NCBI GenBank assembly: GCA_963971405.1
Contig: OZ020491.1
Location: 11,092,855-11,156,854, forward strand
Length of the DNA: 64,000 nucleotides
From: Psococerastis gibbosa
Taxonomy: Eukaryota; Arthropoda; Insecta; Psocodea; Psocidae
Direction of reading: 5' to 3'
Shown here: piece after piece, positions 56,601-64,000 of the stretch
Numbering within the stretch: the stretch's first letter is position 1
Layout of the letters: each line of letters begins with the position of its first letter
Translations under genes and position numbers: made by a program
Notes under the pieces: model-generated
The model's input: only the letters and a program-made list of their open reading frames with translations
What the model was told of the DNA's origin: nothing
Database searches by the model: none

Positions 56601-59137
56601 GTGCATCGATTTCCGGGCAAACTACTCGGCCGATTTTGATGAAATTTTGCATATAGGTTCACAAAAATCATACCTCGAGACCATTTTTTTTTATTTTGGG
56701 CTAACTCAATTTGGGAGGGGGATGGGGGGTTTATTTTCAAAAAACTCCAAAAAAACGTCTAAAAAAATTATTTCTCAAAAACGGCTCCAACGATTTCTTT
56801 TAAATTCACATATATTATAGTCGTTATTAATGTTAACAAAATGTGTGGGGTCGCTTGCCCCTTGATAGTTTGCTTCTGGGGGCAAAAAAATAAAAATAAC
56901 TCAATTTTCATGAAAAATGACTAAAAAAGAATATTGAATATTGACAAGTGGAATAGCCGCCGTAGTAGGGGCCCTCTGATTTGTTCTCGAGAAGTCACAT
57001 GACTCCACTGCCTTCTACATTGCCCTATCGCTGTGAAGGCGCCTGGACTCGCAAAAGGTCACGCCCTCAGGTCAGCTCAACATTTTTAGTCTTGTTTTAC
57101 GTAATTGTTATGCTACCATAGTTTTTATCTCCCTCCGACTATCACCTAGACGTGATGGATTTAATATGCAAACGCGGTTGCTTAGGTAGGCTACATTCTT
57201 CACTCCCCAGTGATATTTCAATACACACGCATCATGTGACGCCCCCATGATGAATTTTATATAATAAAAGGTATTATAATAAAACCATGTTGAGTTGAAA
57301 CTTGAACCATACGTCATAGCAGATGATTGAGGCATACTGTGCAAGTGTTGCGCGATCAACAGTCATCTTACAAAATAATAATAATAATAATTACATGAAA
57401 GCTCGCATCGAAAAGTACGCTTTTAGATCGGCCATGGTTTATCCATCTGTTCCACCATTAACTTCTATTGATAGCCCCAAAGTAGCATAACTTCTGGTTA
57501 CTTATAAATTCTCAAACTGCCTGTTCTTTTCAGTTACCATTGAGGATCTCTCTCCCTTGCCCATTTGCCAGACGCCCTACAGCGAATTCCTGCTGTCGTT
57601 CCTGTACGTCCTCTTCCTCATCGTCTTCGTGGCCGTCCTCGCCGTCAAGTCACGAGGCATCCGCGACAACTATAGAGAGGCGACTTACATTGGCCTCTCT
57701 GTCGGCTGTATCATCCCCCTTTGGATGATATGGGGAATCACTGGTCTCATTTTGTCGGAAAGACACAGGGACGCCTGTCTGGGGTTCGGGCTAGTTTCGA
57801 CTGCAGCTGTGACCTTTCTGATCATGTTTATGCCTAAGGTAAAGTATGGTCTGCTACAACTCTACTGGTAAATCAGGCAGGGTGTCCCGTGAATGCTATA
57901 AGAGATAAAACTGAATTATTAGGCGATAGGACTAATAGGAGGCAATTGAAATAGGCATTTGAAAATGCACAGGGATACCCTTTTCAAGGAATTCTAGCAT
58001 TGTCAAAATGACAGATCCCGATGTTTCTGTTGGTTTATAGGATAAAGAGCAGGTGGAGAAACAGCATGTTGCACTTTACTCCAAAACTTTTGGCTTGGCT
58101 TCTAAGCACTTCAGGTTAGGCTAGGTTTTGGGTACATGATTTGGACGGACCCTGAATAATGATTTTGCTGTAGGGGAGGCAACTAGCGGCCATGGGGAAA
58201 GACGGCGTTTATTTGGAAGACCGGGACGAGAGATTCAGCTGCGTGACTCCTGTCGGCAGCGGGTACTCCCCATCCTTCTTTCATCTGAAGCCGGTCAAAT
58301 ACGGGATCGTCGGGGAGACGATTCCTCCGCCTATGACTAATAAGACTGGAATTTCTGCGGTCCCAAGCATTGGGGGTAAGTACAACAAACATACAAACAA
58401 AATATACAAAAAGATATAAAGATATAAGATATAAAGGTACTCTTCTCCTTTCGGCTCTACTGGCCTTGATGGGCTTTGGCCAACTCCACAACACTCTTCC
58501 AGTCATCTCGGGCTCACGCGACGGTCAACCATCTATAGCAGCGGTCCCCAACCTTTTTCCTCGAGGGCCACTCCGAGGGCCAAATACTTAACCGCGGGCA
58601 AGGTACTTTAATTTAATGAGAACCGTAAAATATTTAAAATTTTCTTCAACAATTACTAAAATATAACGATTCTCCTCGCAGCAGGCTATTCGCAGAAATT
58701 TTAAATTTATTGTCAGGTTGGCTAAGGGCGACAGCAAAAAGAGCCGCGGGCCAAAGTTTGGGGGTGCCTGACCTATAGGTGTACAAACTCCAATTCGAGG
58801 GTTTTGATTTTCAATTCGTTCTTCCAGAGATTGCCTAGATATTTTCTAGGGCTACTTCTGTTGCCCAGTTGCCATGCATTGGTTCCACGTGCCCAGGCCA
58901 CCTAATACAGGCAAATTGTTTTATTTCGCCTACGTTCTAATAAGGATGTACACCACCACCCGTCTCCAATCTTTACAATATGGAATATGGTTCGCATAAT
59001 TTCAAAAGTGTCTGCCCTCCCTCCTGCTTAGAAAATGACTTTATTCTTTTCCTTCAGACAGTCCTCAGCCGTTTCCCACGAGCAGATATCACCTTGTTTG
59101 CTATCCCGAACAGTTTGGACTGGTTTGTTTCCAATAG
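49981..59137 (+). CDS. Orphan class C (7tm_3) G-protein-coupled receptor, four coding exons
   Basis: Join of 49981-50647, 57534-57838, 58174-58375 and (proposed) 59058-59137: 1254 nt, 417 aa. A hydrophobic signal peptide (about residues 5-20) precedes an ectodomain of only about 55 residues with one N-glycosylation site (N62-A-T). Seven membrane segments follow, near 76-100, 112-134, 143-169, 178-200, 240-262, 275-297 and 303-322. Cys141 at the start of TM3 and Cys234 in the second extracellular loop match the class C disulfide pair. TM6 has an LWMIWG core and TM7 ends in F-M-P-K, like the PK motif of class C receptors. There is no Venus-flytrap domain, so it resembles the short-ectodomain GPRC5/Boss-like orphans rather than mGluR or GABA-B. 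All junctions keep phase. Ligand and signalling are unknown. The exact orthologue is from memory of the family style, so no symbol is given. Confidence 0.75.
50648..51434 (+). other. Receptor intron, left of the retrotransposon
   Basis: AT-rich, with no coding frame or recognisable repeat. It is part of the first coding intron (50648-57533). Confidence 0.6.
51440..51595 (-). repeat. 3' LTR of the Gypsy-type element
   Basis: 156 bp and identical to the other LTR. It is preceded (minus strand) by a purine-rich tract and flanked outside by the same ATGAC. Confidence 0.95.
51596..51610 (-). other. Polypurine tract of the Gypsy-type element
   Basis: The minus strand reads AAAGAAAGGAAGA directly before the 3' LTR, the expected site for plus-strand priming. 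Confidence 0.75.
51659..53446 (-). CDS. RNase H and integrase, second part of the retrotransposon polyprotein
   Basis: The frame is open from the homopolymer at 53446 to the stop at 51659, continuing Pol one base out of step with the first ORF. RNase H shows CDSSKNGLG, EKELLAI and HSDHRPL, which carry its three acidic residues. Counting from the Met at 53083, the integrase has a His/Cys zinc region (H147/H150 with C180 and C183) and Asp211, Asp264 and Glu299. The D-to-E spacing of 35 is canonical. The C-terminus is basic. No stop interrupts it. Confidence 0.92.
   Translation of the reverse strand, partial: TQILRDLLKKESVWVWDANHSRAFCDLKDSIVKATILSYFDPKKNVVIQCDSSKNGLGASLLQDGAPISFASRSLTKCEEGYAQIEKELLAIVFATERFHYYIYGKDRVEVHSDHRPLVSIVNNKLISESTSRIQRMLMKLLKYSLQIVYVPGKQLHVADPLSRAAPPCLPGEHTELEYFVHLASKYLSVSEERRQQMVEETAKDPILSKVIALHNTGWPSHHSQVSVPCRVYFKLQTDLSVHDGLLFHKDAVVVPNVLRKEMLNIIHKSHQGIEKSKALARHTLFWPTMNLEIQQKVENCVTCQTFANKNVSEPLLPHVIPDRPWQNICADIAEFDNKSFLIVKDYYSKWIECISLHGKTAGHVIKTLKAIYATHGIPEILICDNMPFNSEEFVQFARSYDFTVKFSSPRYPQSNGMAESGVKQIKAMLKKCKEDGSDFLLALLEFRNTPITGSSFSPAQLLYNRRLKTCVPTANTLLMPKLNDRVRENLTKIQNNQKRFFDRGTRTLPLLRRGDSVMVRNGEKWEKGKVEEVLKSYPRSFLVRVGPAVYRRNRKDLRYFKNNGNVNDNVYVNPEINNRPKRHVNPPVRFKDFV
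53391..55496 (-). CDS. Gag-protease-reverse transcriptase, first part of the retrotransposon polyprotein
   Basis: 701 aa from an ATG 14 bases after the primer-binding site. Residues 1-200 are a Gag capsid-like region. Zinc knuckles use C203-C206-H210-C215 and C222-C225-H230-C235. The aspartic protease has DTGS at 307-310. Reverse transcriptase has Asp525 (VIDMKDG) and YYDD at 585-588. The usual second catalytic pair is thus present, with Y in the variable position. After residue 683 the frame is lost at an eight-T run (plus strand 53446-53453), and the last 18 residues are out of frame. Gag and Pol share one frame. Confidence 0.93.
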   Translation of the reverse strand: MSFKPPVAIDFAGGSSLDLDTQWRKFKMSLEVYFEASELVKASDKRKVNILLNLLGTEGQDLFQSFNFASDKEKYEFDTVVLKFDAHFLKTKNIVYERYKLFSRKQKDDESFEKFYIEIRKLVKNCELGTLEDELILCVLIMGLTDQQIRETLLRKPNLKLREAMDYVKAVEAGRYQASSMANPSVLRVEEIPPIQNRAIKSCKFCAGSHPLRKCPAYGKSCFLCSGLNHFSSCCPKKQKRVTERRKANELVVTTSDSEVNDCELINDIGTIFVHETKETCKGSGSCKSVWYRNVVIQGRLVRMKLDTGSQVNILPLKIFRQINKNTDLKPTNVVLVAFGNFKVRALGTQSLLCRKSDDDAYTRHIFHIVDFDTEPLLGLESCSSLNFIKLVDHINTSDLPLPASIAQYEDVFKGIGCYPGTHKIKLDQNITPKICPARRVPVLLKDRLKATLNELEQNKIICKIEKPTQWLSPLVIVEKKSGALRLCIDPKQLNKAIRREHFQTPTIDEIIPQMHGKTLFSVIDMKDGFFHIKLDNESSDLCAFGTPFGRYKFLRMPNGISSAPEVFMRKNYEIFGNIEGTTIYYDDLIISGENEEDHDIKFRQVMEMAKKYNVKFNRNKLKYKMTEVRYLGHIFSNDGLKVDPERTQAIVNFTEPSGKEDLQRFLGMIAYIGRFVPNLSKKNANTKRSFKKRICLGLGR
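55510..55527 (-). other. Primer-binding site of the Gypsy-type element
   Basis: Immediately after the 5' LTR the minus strand reads TGGTGTCAGAAGTTTAAC. It starts with the TGG that pairs with the CCA end of a tRNA. I could not assign the tRNA. Confidence 0.75.
55528..55683 (-). repeat. 5' LTR of the Gypsy-type element
   Basis: 156 bp, base-for-base the same as 51440-51595. It has TG/CA ends and is flanked outside by ATGAC. The identity of the two LTRs implies recent insertion. Confidence 0.95.
55738..55885 (+). repeat. Diverged half copy of the 21284 fold-back family
   Basis: Shares TTATTTAAGTTGTAAAAGAC and neighbouring blocks with 21388-21430. It lies just right of the LTR element. Confidence 0.5.
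56044..56254 (-). mobile_element. SINE family A, copy 8, in a receptor intron
   Basis: Near full-length reverse copy just outside the LTR element, within the first coding intron of the receptor. B-box GGTTCGAGTCC is intact. Confidence 0.82.
56465..56933 (+). repeat. Family C, 5' half, in a receptor intron
   Basis: First half of family C. It stops within the TGAAAAATGACTAAAAA block and is followed at 56944-56961 by a lone GGCGCC-family TIR (TGGAATAGCCGCC). Confidence 0.75.
57534..57838 (+). CDS. Receptor coding exon 2 (second extracellular loop, TM5-TM7)
   Basis: The acceptor is a strong pyrimidine tract ending in CAG at 57531-57533; the donor is AAG|GTAAAG. The exon completes codon 223 (Val) and encodes residues 224-324 in phase 0. 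The loop Cys234 (PLPICQTP) lies just before TM5. TM6 and TM7 follow, and the exon ends exactly at the Pro-Lys pair that closes TM7. No in-frame stop is present. Confidence 0.78.
58174..58375 (+). CDS. Receptor coding exon 3 (cytoplasmic tail)
   Basis: The acceptor is TGCTGTAG and the donor is GTAAGT at 58376. It encodes residues 325-391 plus one base. It begins GRQLAAMG and continues through an acidic-basic stretch (LEDRDERF) and a GYSPSFFHLKP motif, with no membrane segment, as expected for a receptor tail. The intron before it is only 335 bp. Confidence 0.7.
58539..58770. mobile_element. hAT-like MITE in the last receptor intron
   Basis: Ends CAGCGGTCCCCAACCTTTTT and GTTTGGGGGTGCCTG. Flanks ATCTATAG and ACCTATAG match at 7 of 8. 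It contains GGGCCA/GAGCCGCGGGCC motifs typical of this style of hAT end. It lies between exon 3 and the proposed exon 4. Confidence 0.78.
59058..59137 (+). CDS. Proposed last coding exon of the receptor
   Basis: A long pyrimidine tract ending in CAG (59051-59057) precedes the exon. Its first two bases complete the split codon left by exon 3, giving Asp392. A further 25 residues, starting SPQPFPTSRYHL, run to a TAG at 59135-59137. An AATAAA lies 46 bases after the stop. This is inference from phase and signals; a longer alternative tail from another exon cannot be excluded. Confidence 0.5.
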
Positions 59138-59182
59138 TTTTCGTTATAGTCTTCCCCTTGCAGTTGTCACGTACGAGGCGCT

Positions 59183-59188
59183 AATAAA
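59183..59188 (+). promoter_or_regulatory. Candidate polyadenylation signal AATAAA
   Basis: AATAAA occurs 46 bases downstream of the proposed receptor stop codon. The hexamer is common in AT-rich DNA, so its weight comes only from its position. Confidence 0.4.
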
Positions 59189-59518
59189 AGTCTTTCCGCA
59201 GGCCGCAGCCGAAGGAAGTTTGTGGTGACTGCGCAAGGTGAAGCTAGGTGACATGCATCACTGCATTTTTTAATGATTTTGTCCCTATTGGAAATGCCCT
59301 TGTAATAGGTATGGTAGTGTAGGAAAATATAAGTCATAATTTTCAGTTTTACCCTTTAAACATATTTTTCAAAATTGTTGAATTTGAATTGGGTAAGTCC
59401 GCCAAAACTTTCTTATATATACAGTATATATTATACACCTTATAGACCCTTTTTCAATAGCTGGTCATAGGAGGCATGGCAGGTGGGCCCTTGATATTCA
59501 GAAATATATTGTTTGGTG

Positions 59519-59688
59519 CAAGGCCGTGCCCAGTTTTTGATTTCGGGGGGGGGGTCCAAGAAAATCTACGTAATTTATTAATGAATTAATGAATAAATTC
59601 TTCAAACCATACAGGGTTACATACAAAAATTTATTACGGGGGGGGGGGGGTCCGGACCCCATGGAACACCCCCCTGGGTACAGCCATG
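59519..59688. mobile_element. hAT-like MITE with perfect 8-bp duplication GTTTGGTG
   Basis: Ends CAAGGCCGTGCCCAG and CTGGGTACAGCCATG. GTTTGGTG is at 59511-59518 and 59689-59696. The interior is near-identical to 5000-5150. Confidence 0.88.
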
Positions 59689-59696
59689 GTTTGGTG

Positions 59697-61336
59697 GGAA
59701 TCGAATGCCCCATTACTCCTACATATTATAGAACTTTTATCAATTATAAAACTATACAGCAACTTGTTTTCCAATCATATATTAATTTGAATTTCCCGCG
59801 CGTTTTGCACTCTTTTGTTTAGAAAAATGAAACAATTGGGGTTTATTTAATCCTATTTCCGGTGTTATGTTAATCTGTAAACGGCATAGCAGGGCTGTAG
59901 AATTGTGTAATGCCAATAATTTTACTTAAAAATCACTACCGGTACCTACTGGGTTTAACTATTGTATTATAATACAATGCAGACTGGTTTCACTGGATAA
60001 CTAATGGTCGCTAATTTCTCTGAATGAAATAACTCGTCACCGTGAGATAGCCAGGCTTGGGCTCTAATCTTCCGGAAGAACAGCTATACGATTGAAGCTG
60101 AAAGTATCTATGATTATTGAGTGTGGTACCAACACCCATAAGTCATGCCGTATCCCAATTTAGAGTTCCATACCATCTGAAGGTCGTTACGGGAAAGTAC
60201 CATTCCATCAGTCCACCGTCGCATGCCAGCTGTCAGCTGTCAGCATGCCATACTGATGCTATGCAAGGGCGAACCTAGGGAATTTTCAATGGTGGGTATC
60301 GTTAGAGTTCTACAGGAGATGGGACAATCATTTTTTTTTTTTTTTAATGTTTTTGGCCACCTGCCACCATGGCTCCAGAAATTAAAAAAAAAAATATTTT
60401 TGGCGGTACCGTAAGGGAACATCCCATCTCTTCAATATACAACTCGACAGTTTACTACCTAAACTACAGTTTAAGAGACACAATGGAGGAAAAACCGTTA
60501 GCGCAAAAAAGGCTTAGTCGCAAAATTACGCAGGTCATAACTGACTTGTAGTATGTTTATTCAAGAACTTCCCTGGCTCTCAAAACCACGTTAAAACCTG
60601 ATGAAGCAGTACAACCCAGGGTGATAGGTCGTGGTCATTTTGAAAGGTACTTCCGGAAGCGAAAACAGTTGCTGCTGAGCCTCCGAAATACAATCTTAAA
60701 AGTCTACGCAGTTCCACTGATGATGTCGGCCGCAGATATTCACAAAACGTTTGCAAATACGCTTTCAAAACGACTACCAATCATCCCGGATTCTATACTG
60801 CTTCGTCACGTAACTCCGGCTCTGAAAGCCTTTGTAATTGTATCGTTGTAACCATATTAGATTCGACGAATGCGCCTATTAACACTGGCCGATAGCAATA
60901 TGTCAATTGCAGCTGAGAGGTTCAACAAGCAGTCACCTCACGTAAGCCTTGGAGATAAGGTGAAAATTTTATAGTGTTCTTACATTTACATTTTTTTTTC
61001 TGTCGGGCACCTTCTTGTGACAACTATATAACGTAACCTCCCGGCGCGCCCCGCCCCGCCGGCCGCCGCCTTAGATTTACGGCCATGTCGATCTGTCACT
61101 CCGTCTGCCCGTTGTAACCCGGCCCACGCCGCTTTGTTCCCGGCTCTTCACTCCTCAGGAGTAGGCCTATTATGTGGCAGATAGGCCTATGTCTGATAGG
61201 CCTCGAATACTTTAGGTGGGCAGAGGAAAGGCTGTGGCTATACCAGCCATATAGGGTCTAAGCCTGAGGATTCGAAGAGGATCCCCAATGCTCGATTTCG
61301 GATGTTGTAGTCTGTAGAGGGTAGCCGAAAGACGCA
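59697..61336 (+). other. Downstream flank of the receptor gene, no supported gene
   Basis: A 76-codon frame at 60621-60851 (RGHFERYFRKRKQLLLSL ...) looks mildly protein-like but has no motif I know. A GC-rich patch lies at 61035-61080. Confidence 0.3.
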
Positions 61337-61826
61337 ATCAAACTGCGAGTATTGGAAAGAAAGACAATAAGGAGAATCTGTGGACCCCTATGCGAAGAGT
61401 GGCGTATAAGAAACAACGCCGAAATAGAGGCAAGACATAGTCCGGTTTATAAAAGCACAATACCTAAGATGGCTGGTCGTAAGAAAGTCAAAAGACCACA
61501 TGCCGAACAAGAGGTACAAAGCAAACATGACAGGAAGACGACTGGCGGGGCGTCCTCGAAAACGCTGGATGAATGCGTTAGAAACTGACTTTCGCGAGTT
61601 GGGAGTCCATAGATGGTGGAGCGTTGTACAAAACTGGGATAACTGGAGGAGTGTTGTCGAGCTCATATAGGGCAGTAGAGCCAGAAGAACAAGAACAAGA
61701 AAGAGGGTGGCCGAAGAAGAAATTCATGGATCAACTGAAGGGGGACGCAGGAGCTGAAGAAAAAGGGGTAGGGCTGACAGAGTTGGAGGAGGATGATATG
61801 CAGAGAGTTGCTGCCACTGATCGTTG
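61337..61826 (+). pseudogene. LINE ORF2 C-terminal remnant, composite
   Basis: IKLRVLERKTIRRICGPL and EEWRIRNNAEIE lead the fragment. A second piece, RGWPKKKFMDQLKGDAGAEE ending at 61826, resembles the 2.3 kb fragment instead. Two LINE tails may be joined here. Confidence 0.72.
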
Positions 61827-62120
61827 AGATTGTGACCTCGGAAGAAGAAGTCTGCAGCTCGCTCGCAGCCTCATTTTTCCCTTATAATAAGTGCACCCAG
61901 ACTGGGTGGAAACCCCGTCCTTTGTAACCCATAGTAACTCGTTGCAACTCTTCCCATGCCTCTTTGTTCCCTCAGCATACCTAGGCAAAAAGACCTGACG
62001 TCACATTTTGATGTCACGTGTCCTCATATTTTTACCCTACTAAATAACGTTTTTTATCAAATTAAATTAAATAGTAATAGAACAAAAAGTCAATATTTAT
62101 TTATTTATTATTATTCATAA

Positions 62121-62266
62121 GGCGCCCATTCCACATACGTCAATCGTCAATGAAAAATTGAAAAATGACGTAAATTGACGTGGTAGCAGAATTTTTAGTA
62201 TGTCTTTAATGTCTGCTAAAACGTCATTTTTCAATTTTGACAATTGACGTATGTGGAATGGGCGCC
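62121..62266. mobile_element. Short GGCGCC-type hairpin MITE with TAA duplication
   Basis: 146-bp palindrome GGCGCCCATTCCACATACGT to ACGTATGTGGAATGGGCGCC, flanked by TAA on each side (62118-62120 and 62267-62269). Confidence 0.85.
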
Positions 62267-64000
62267 TAAAATGAATCTACTAATGCATTTAAGTAGGTTT
62301 CCAAAAATTGTCAAGTAGCCTGTTGTAAAGTAGGTATCGTCGGTCTTATCAGAATCTGAATCAGAACCTTTTGATTAGTGAACAAAAGAACAGTACAGTA
62401 CAATACATAATAATACCCTCCCTTTTCTATTGGGTGTATCCCTCGCGCGCGTTCACCCTTAAATATCTCTTCGAATTTCATTCCGATCAGCAATTTTTTT
62501 TAAAGAGCATAATTGTGCCAATTTATCCCTTGAAGAATACACGGTACAGACAATCCGCCAGTTATAATCAAATTGTCGTTCCCATTCAATGTCAACCATT
62601 TATCTTGATGGTGAAATTTATGGTAATTAGTTTCGTGCAACGACCAATATTGATACCTGAACATGATAAGCAGTTCGAAGAAGAAACCTGCTATCATCTG
62701 TTCAGTTTGGCAAACAGATTACAAAGCCTCGATAACAGTGTCATGCGATGAGTTGTTATTCAAGTTGAACGCAGGGGCGGATTTACCGCTATGGCTAGGT
62801 TTACCAGACGTCAGGGATTCGCCATGACAGTTAGGAATTCAGACTGCCCTCAGGAATATCAGGAATTGCCGGGTGAATGTCAGGAATTTTAGGAGAAACA
62901 TGCAAATGAAAAAAAATGGATTTCGTAACTTTAAAAATGTGAAATGAAGTTTTTTAATGAAAATAATAACTTTTTCGCGCTTCAATTTTTAAATCAAACA
63001 TTGGCGGGAACTTTTTTCATATTATATTACTAGTATAATATTGCAATTTTATTTATTTTAATTCTATCATAGCAGTTTTTAACAGTGAAATGGACAAGCA
63101 AATTTACACTAGATATAATGTGACACTTCTGTAGCCTGATCGAGGCGATTATAATACCGGGGTTAAATAAATACCCTAGGATTATAACTGTAAAGAAACA
63201 AATTTTGAATAGCACTTTCCATTATACAATTATCTTGTTTACATTTTTATTACCAGGGGATTAAATAAATACAGGTATTAAAATCGCATCGCTCAGGCTG
63301 CAGAAGGAAATTCCCACTATATAGAATACGGTAAATAAATAAGTATTGAATTTTTTGTTTGACTAGAATATATTACGAAGCCAACCTAGAATGACACTTC
63401 GGTTCAGGTGTGAGCTTTCAGAAATCAGATAACCCTAGCTCAGGCTCACTAAGCCCGGTTCTAGAAGTGCACTTTGTCCATAAAATATAAAAAAATAACC
63501 GGAACCGTACATGCTTTCCTATATTAATAATATATTTAATAATATAAATGCGGAAACCCACCACTTTCTGCTTTCAATTTCAAAAACTTTCCTCCGGAGG
63601 AGGCACCCGGGCCCTCTTTTTAGAGTCATAAAAAGAATGCTTGGAAACCCGTTTCCTTTTGCCTATCTTTTGAAAAATTTGCCTCGGGGCGAGGTATCAT
63701 ATTTATTGGTCGCTGGATCCACCCCTTGGCTTGCACCCCCCCCCCCTTGCTCCTAACTGTAAGGCTATTTCTTCTAAATACATAAATAAATATTATAATA
63801 AACGGAAAAACTCCAAGTTATGAAGGAAATCGAAGTAAAAATTGCAATGTGGGGTTGCGACGCAATTTTATATCATTTAGGGGTCCGCGACGAAAAAGGT
63901 TTGAGAACCTCTGGTCTATAGAATAAAAAAATGTAGTAGGCCTGAGTAATATTTATTCTAAAAAACAAAATTGATAGGCTAGTTCTTTGGTAAATAGGTA
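62267..64000 (+). other. Stretch without a supported gene
   Basis: Contains the hairpin 63129-63303, an unpaired CAGGGGCGGATTTACC end (about 62773) and a hAT-like right end GGTTTGAGAACCTCTG (about 63915). Frames are short. Confidence 0.35.
63129..63303. mobile_element. Hairpin MITE, second copy
   Basis: Diverged copy of 48874-49061, sharing GGCGATTATAATACCGGGGT and ACAAATTTTGAATAGCACT. Confidence 0.72.

Noticed and set aside
58041-58125. Alternative exon after GTTTATAG reading DKEQVEKQ
   Set aside because: The acceptor has a weak pyrimidine tract and the frame stops after about 28 residues; the exon at 58174 gives a better TM7-tail continuation.

Overview
The window is eukaryotic: it shows spliced genes with GT/AG junctions, tRNA-derived SINEs, non-LTR and LTR retrotransposon remains, and very many short inverted-repeat DNA transposons in AT-rich sequence. 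It reads as an invertebrate animal, most likely an arthropod. That placement is an inference from the style of the one host gene and from the repeat types; no species can be named. Most of the 64 kb is dispersed repeat.

One convincing host gene lies at the right. It is a seven-transmembrane class C receptor on the + strand, with coding exons 49981-50647, 57534-57838, 58174-58375 and a proposed last exon 59058-59137 followed by an AATAAA signal. The product would be 417 residues: a signal peptide, a very short ectodomain, seven membrane segments and a short tail. Its 6.9 kb first coding intron holds a complete Ty3/Gypsy-type LTR retrotransposon on the opposite strand (51440-55683). That element has two identical 156-bp LTRs and a perfect 5-bp target duplication. 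It is therefore a recent insertion, damaged only by one extra base in a homopolymer in pol.

The rest (1-49.9 kb and 59.2-64 kb) is a graveyard of repeats. There is a SINE family with at least eight copies. A second dispersed family (B) has eight copies. An approximately 860-bp family (C) carries an internal CTGT microsatellite. Short hAT-like elements (about 170-330 bp) carry G-tracts and C-tracts; four have perfect 8-bp target duplications. A GGCGCC-TIR family ranges from about 135-bp hairpins to about 385-bp elements. There are several other fold-back families, including a 620-bp palindrome with a tRNA-like sequence in each arm. 5'-truncated LINE 3' ends lie at 2.3, 7.2, 24, 29.4, 34.4 and 61.3 kb. 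A degenerate minisatellite sits at 35 kb.

Two stretches (30744-31217 and about 38214-38600) look coding-like but could not be identified. No CRISPR array, operon or bacterial feature is present, and I found no clear new biological system. The strongest observations are the receptor gene with its nested young retrotransposon and the target-duplication-defined short hAT families.
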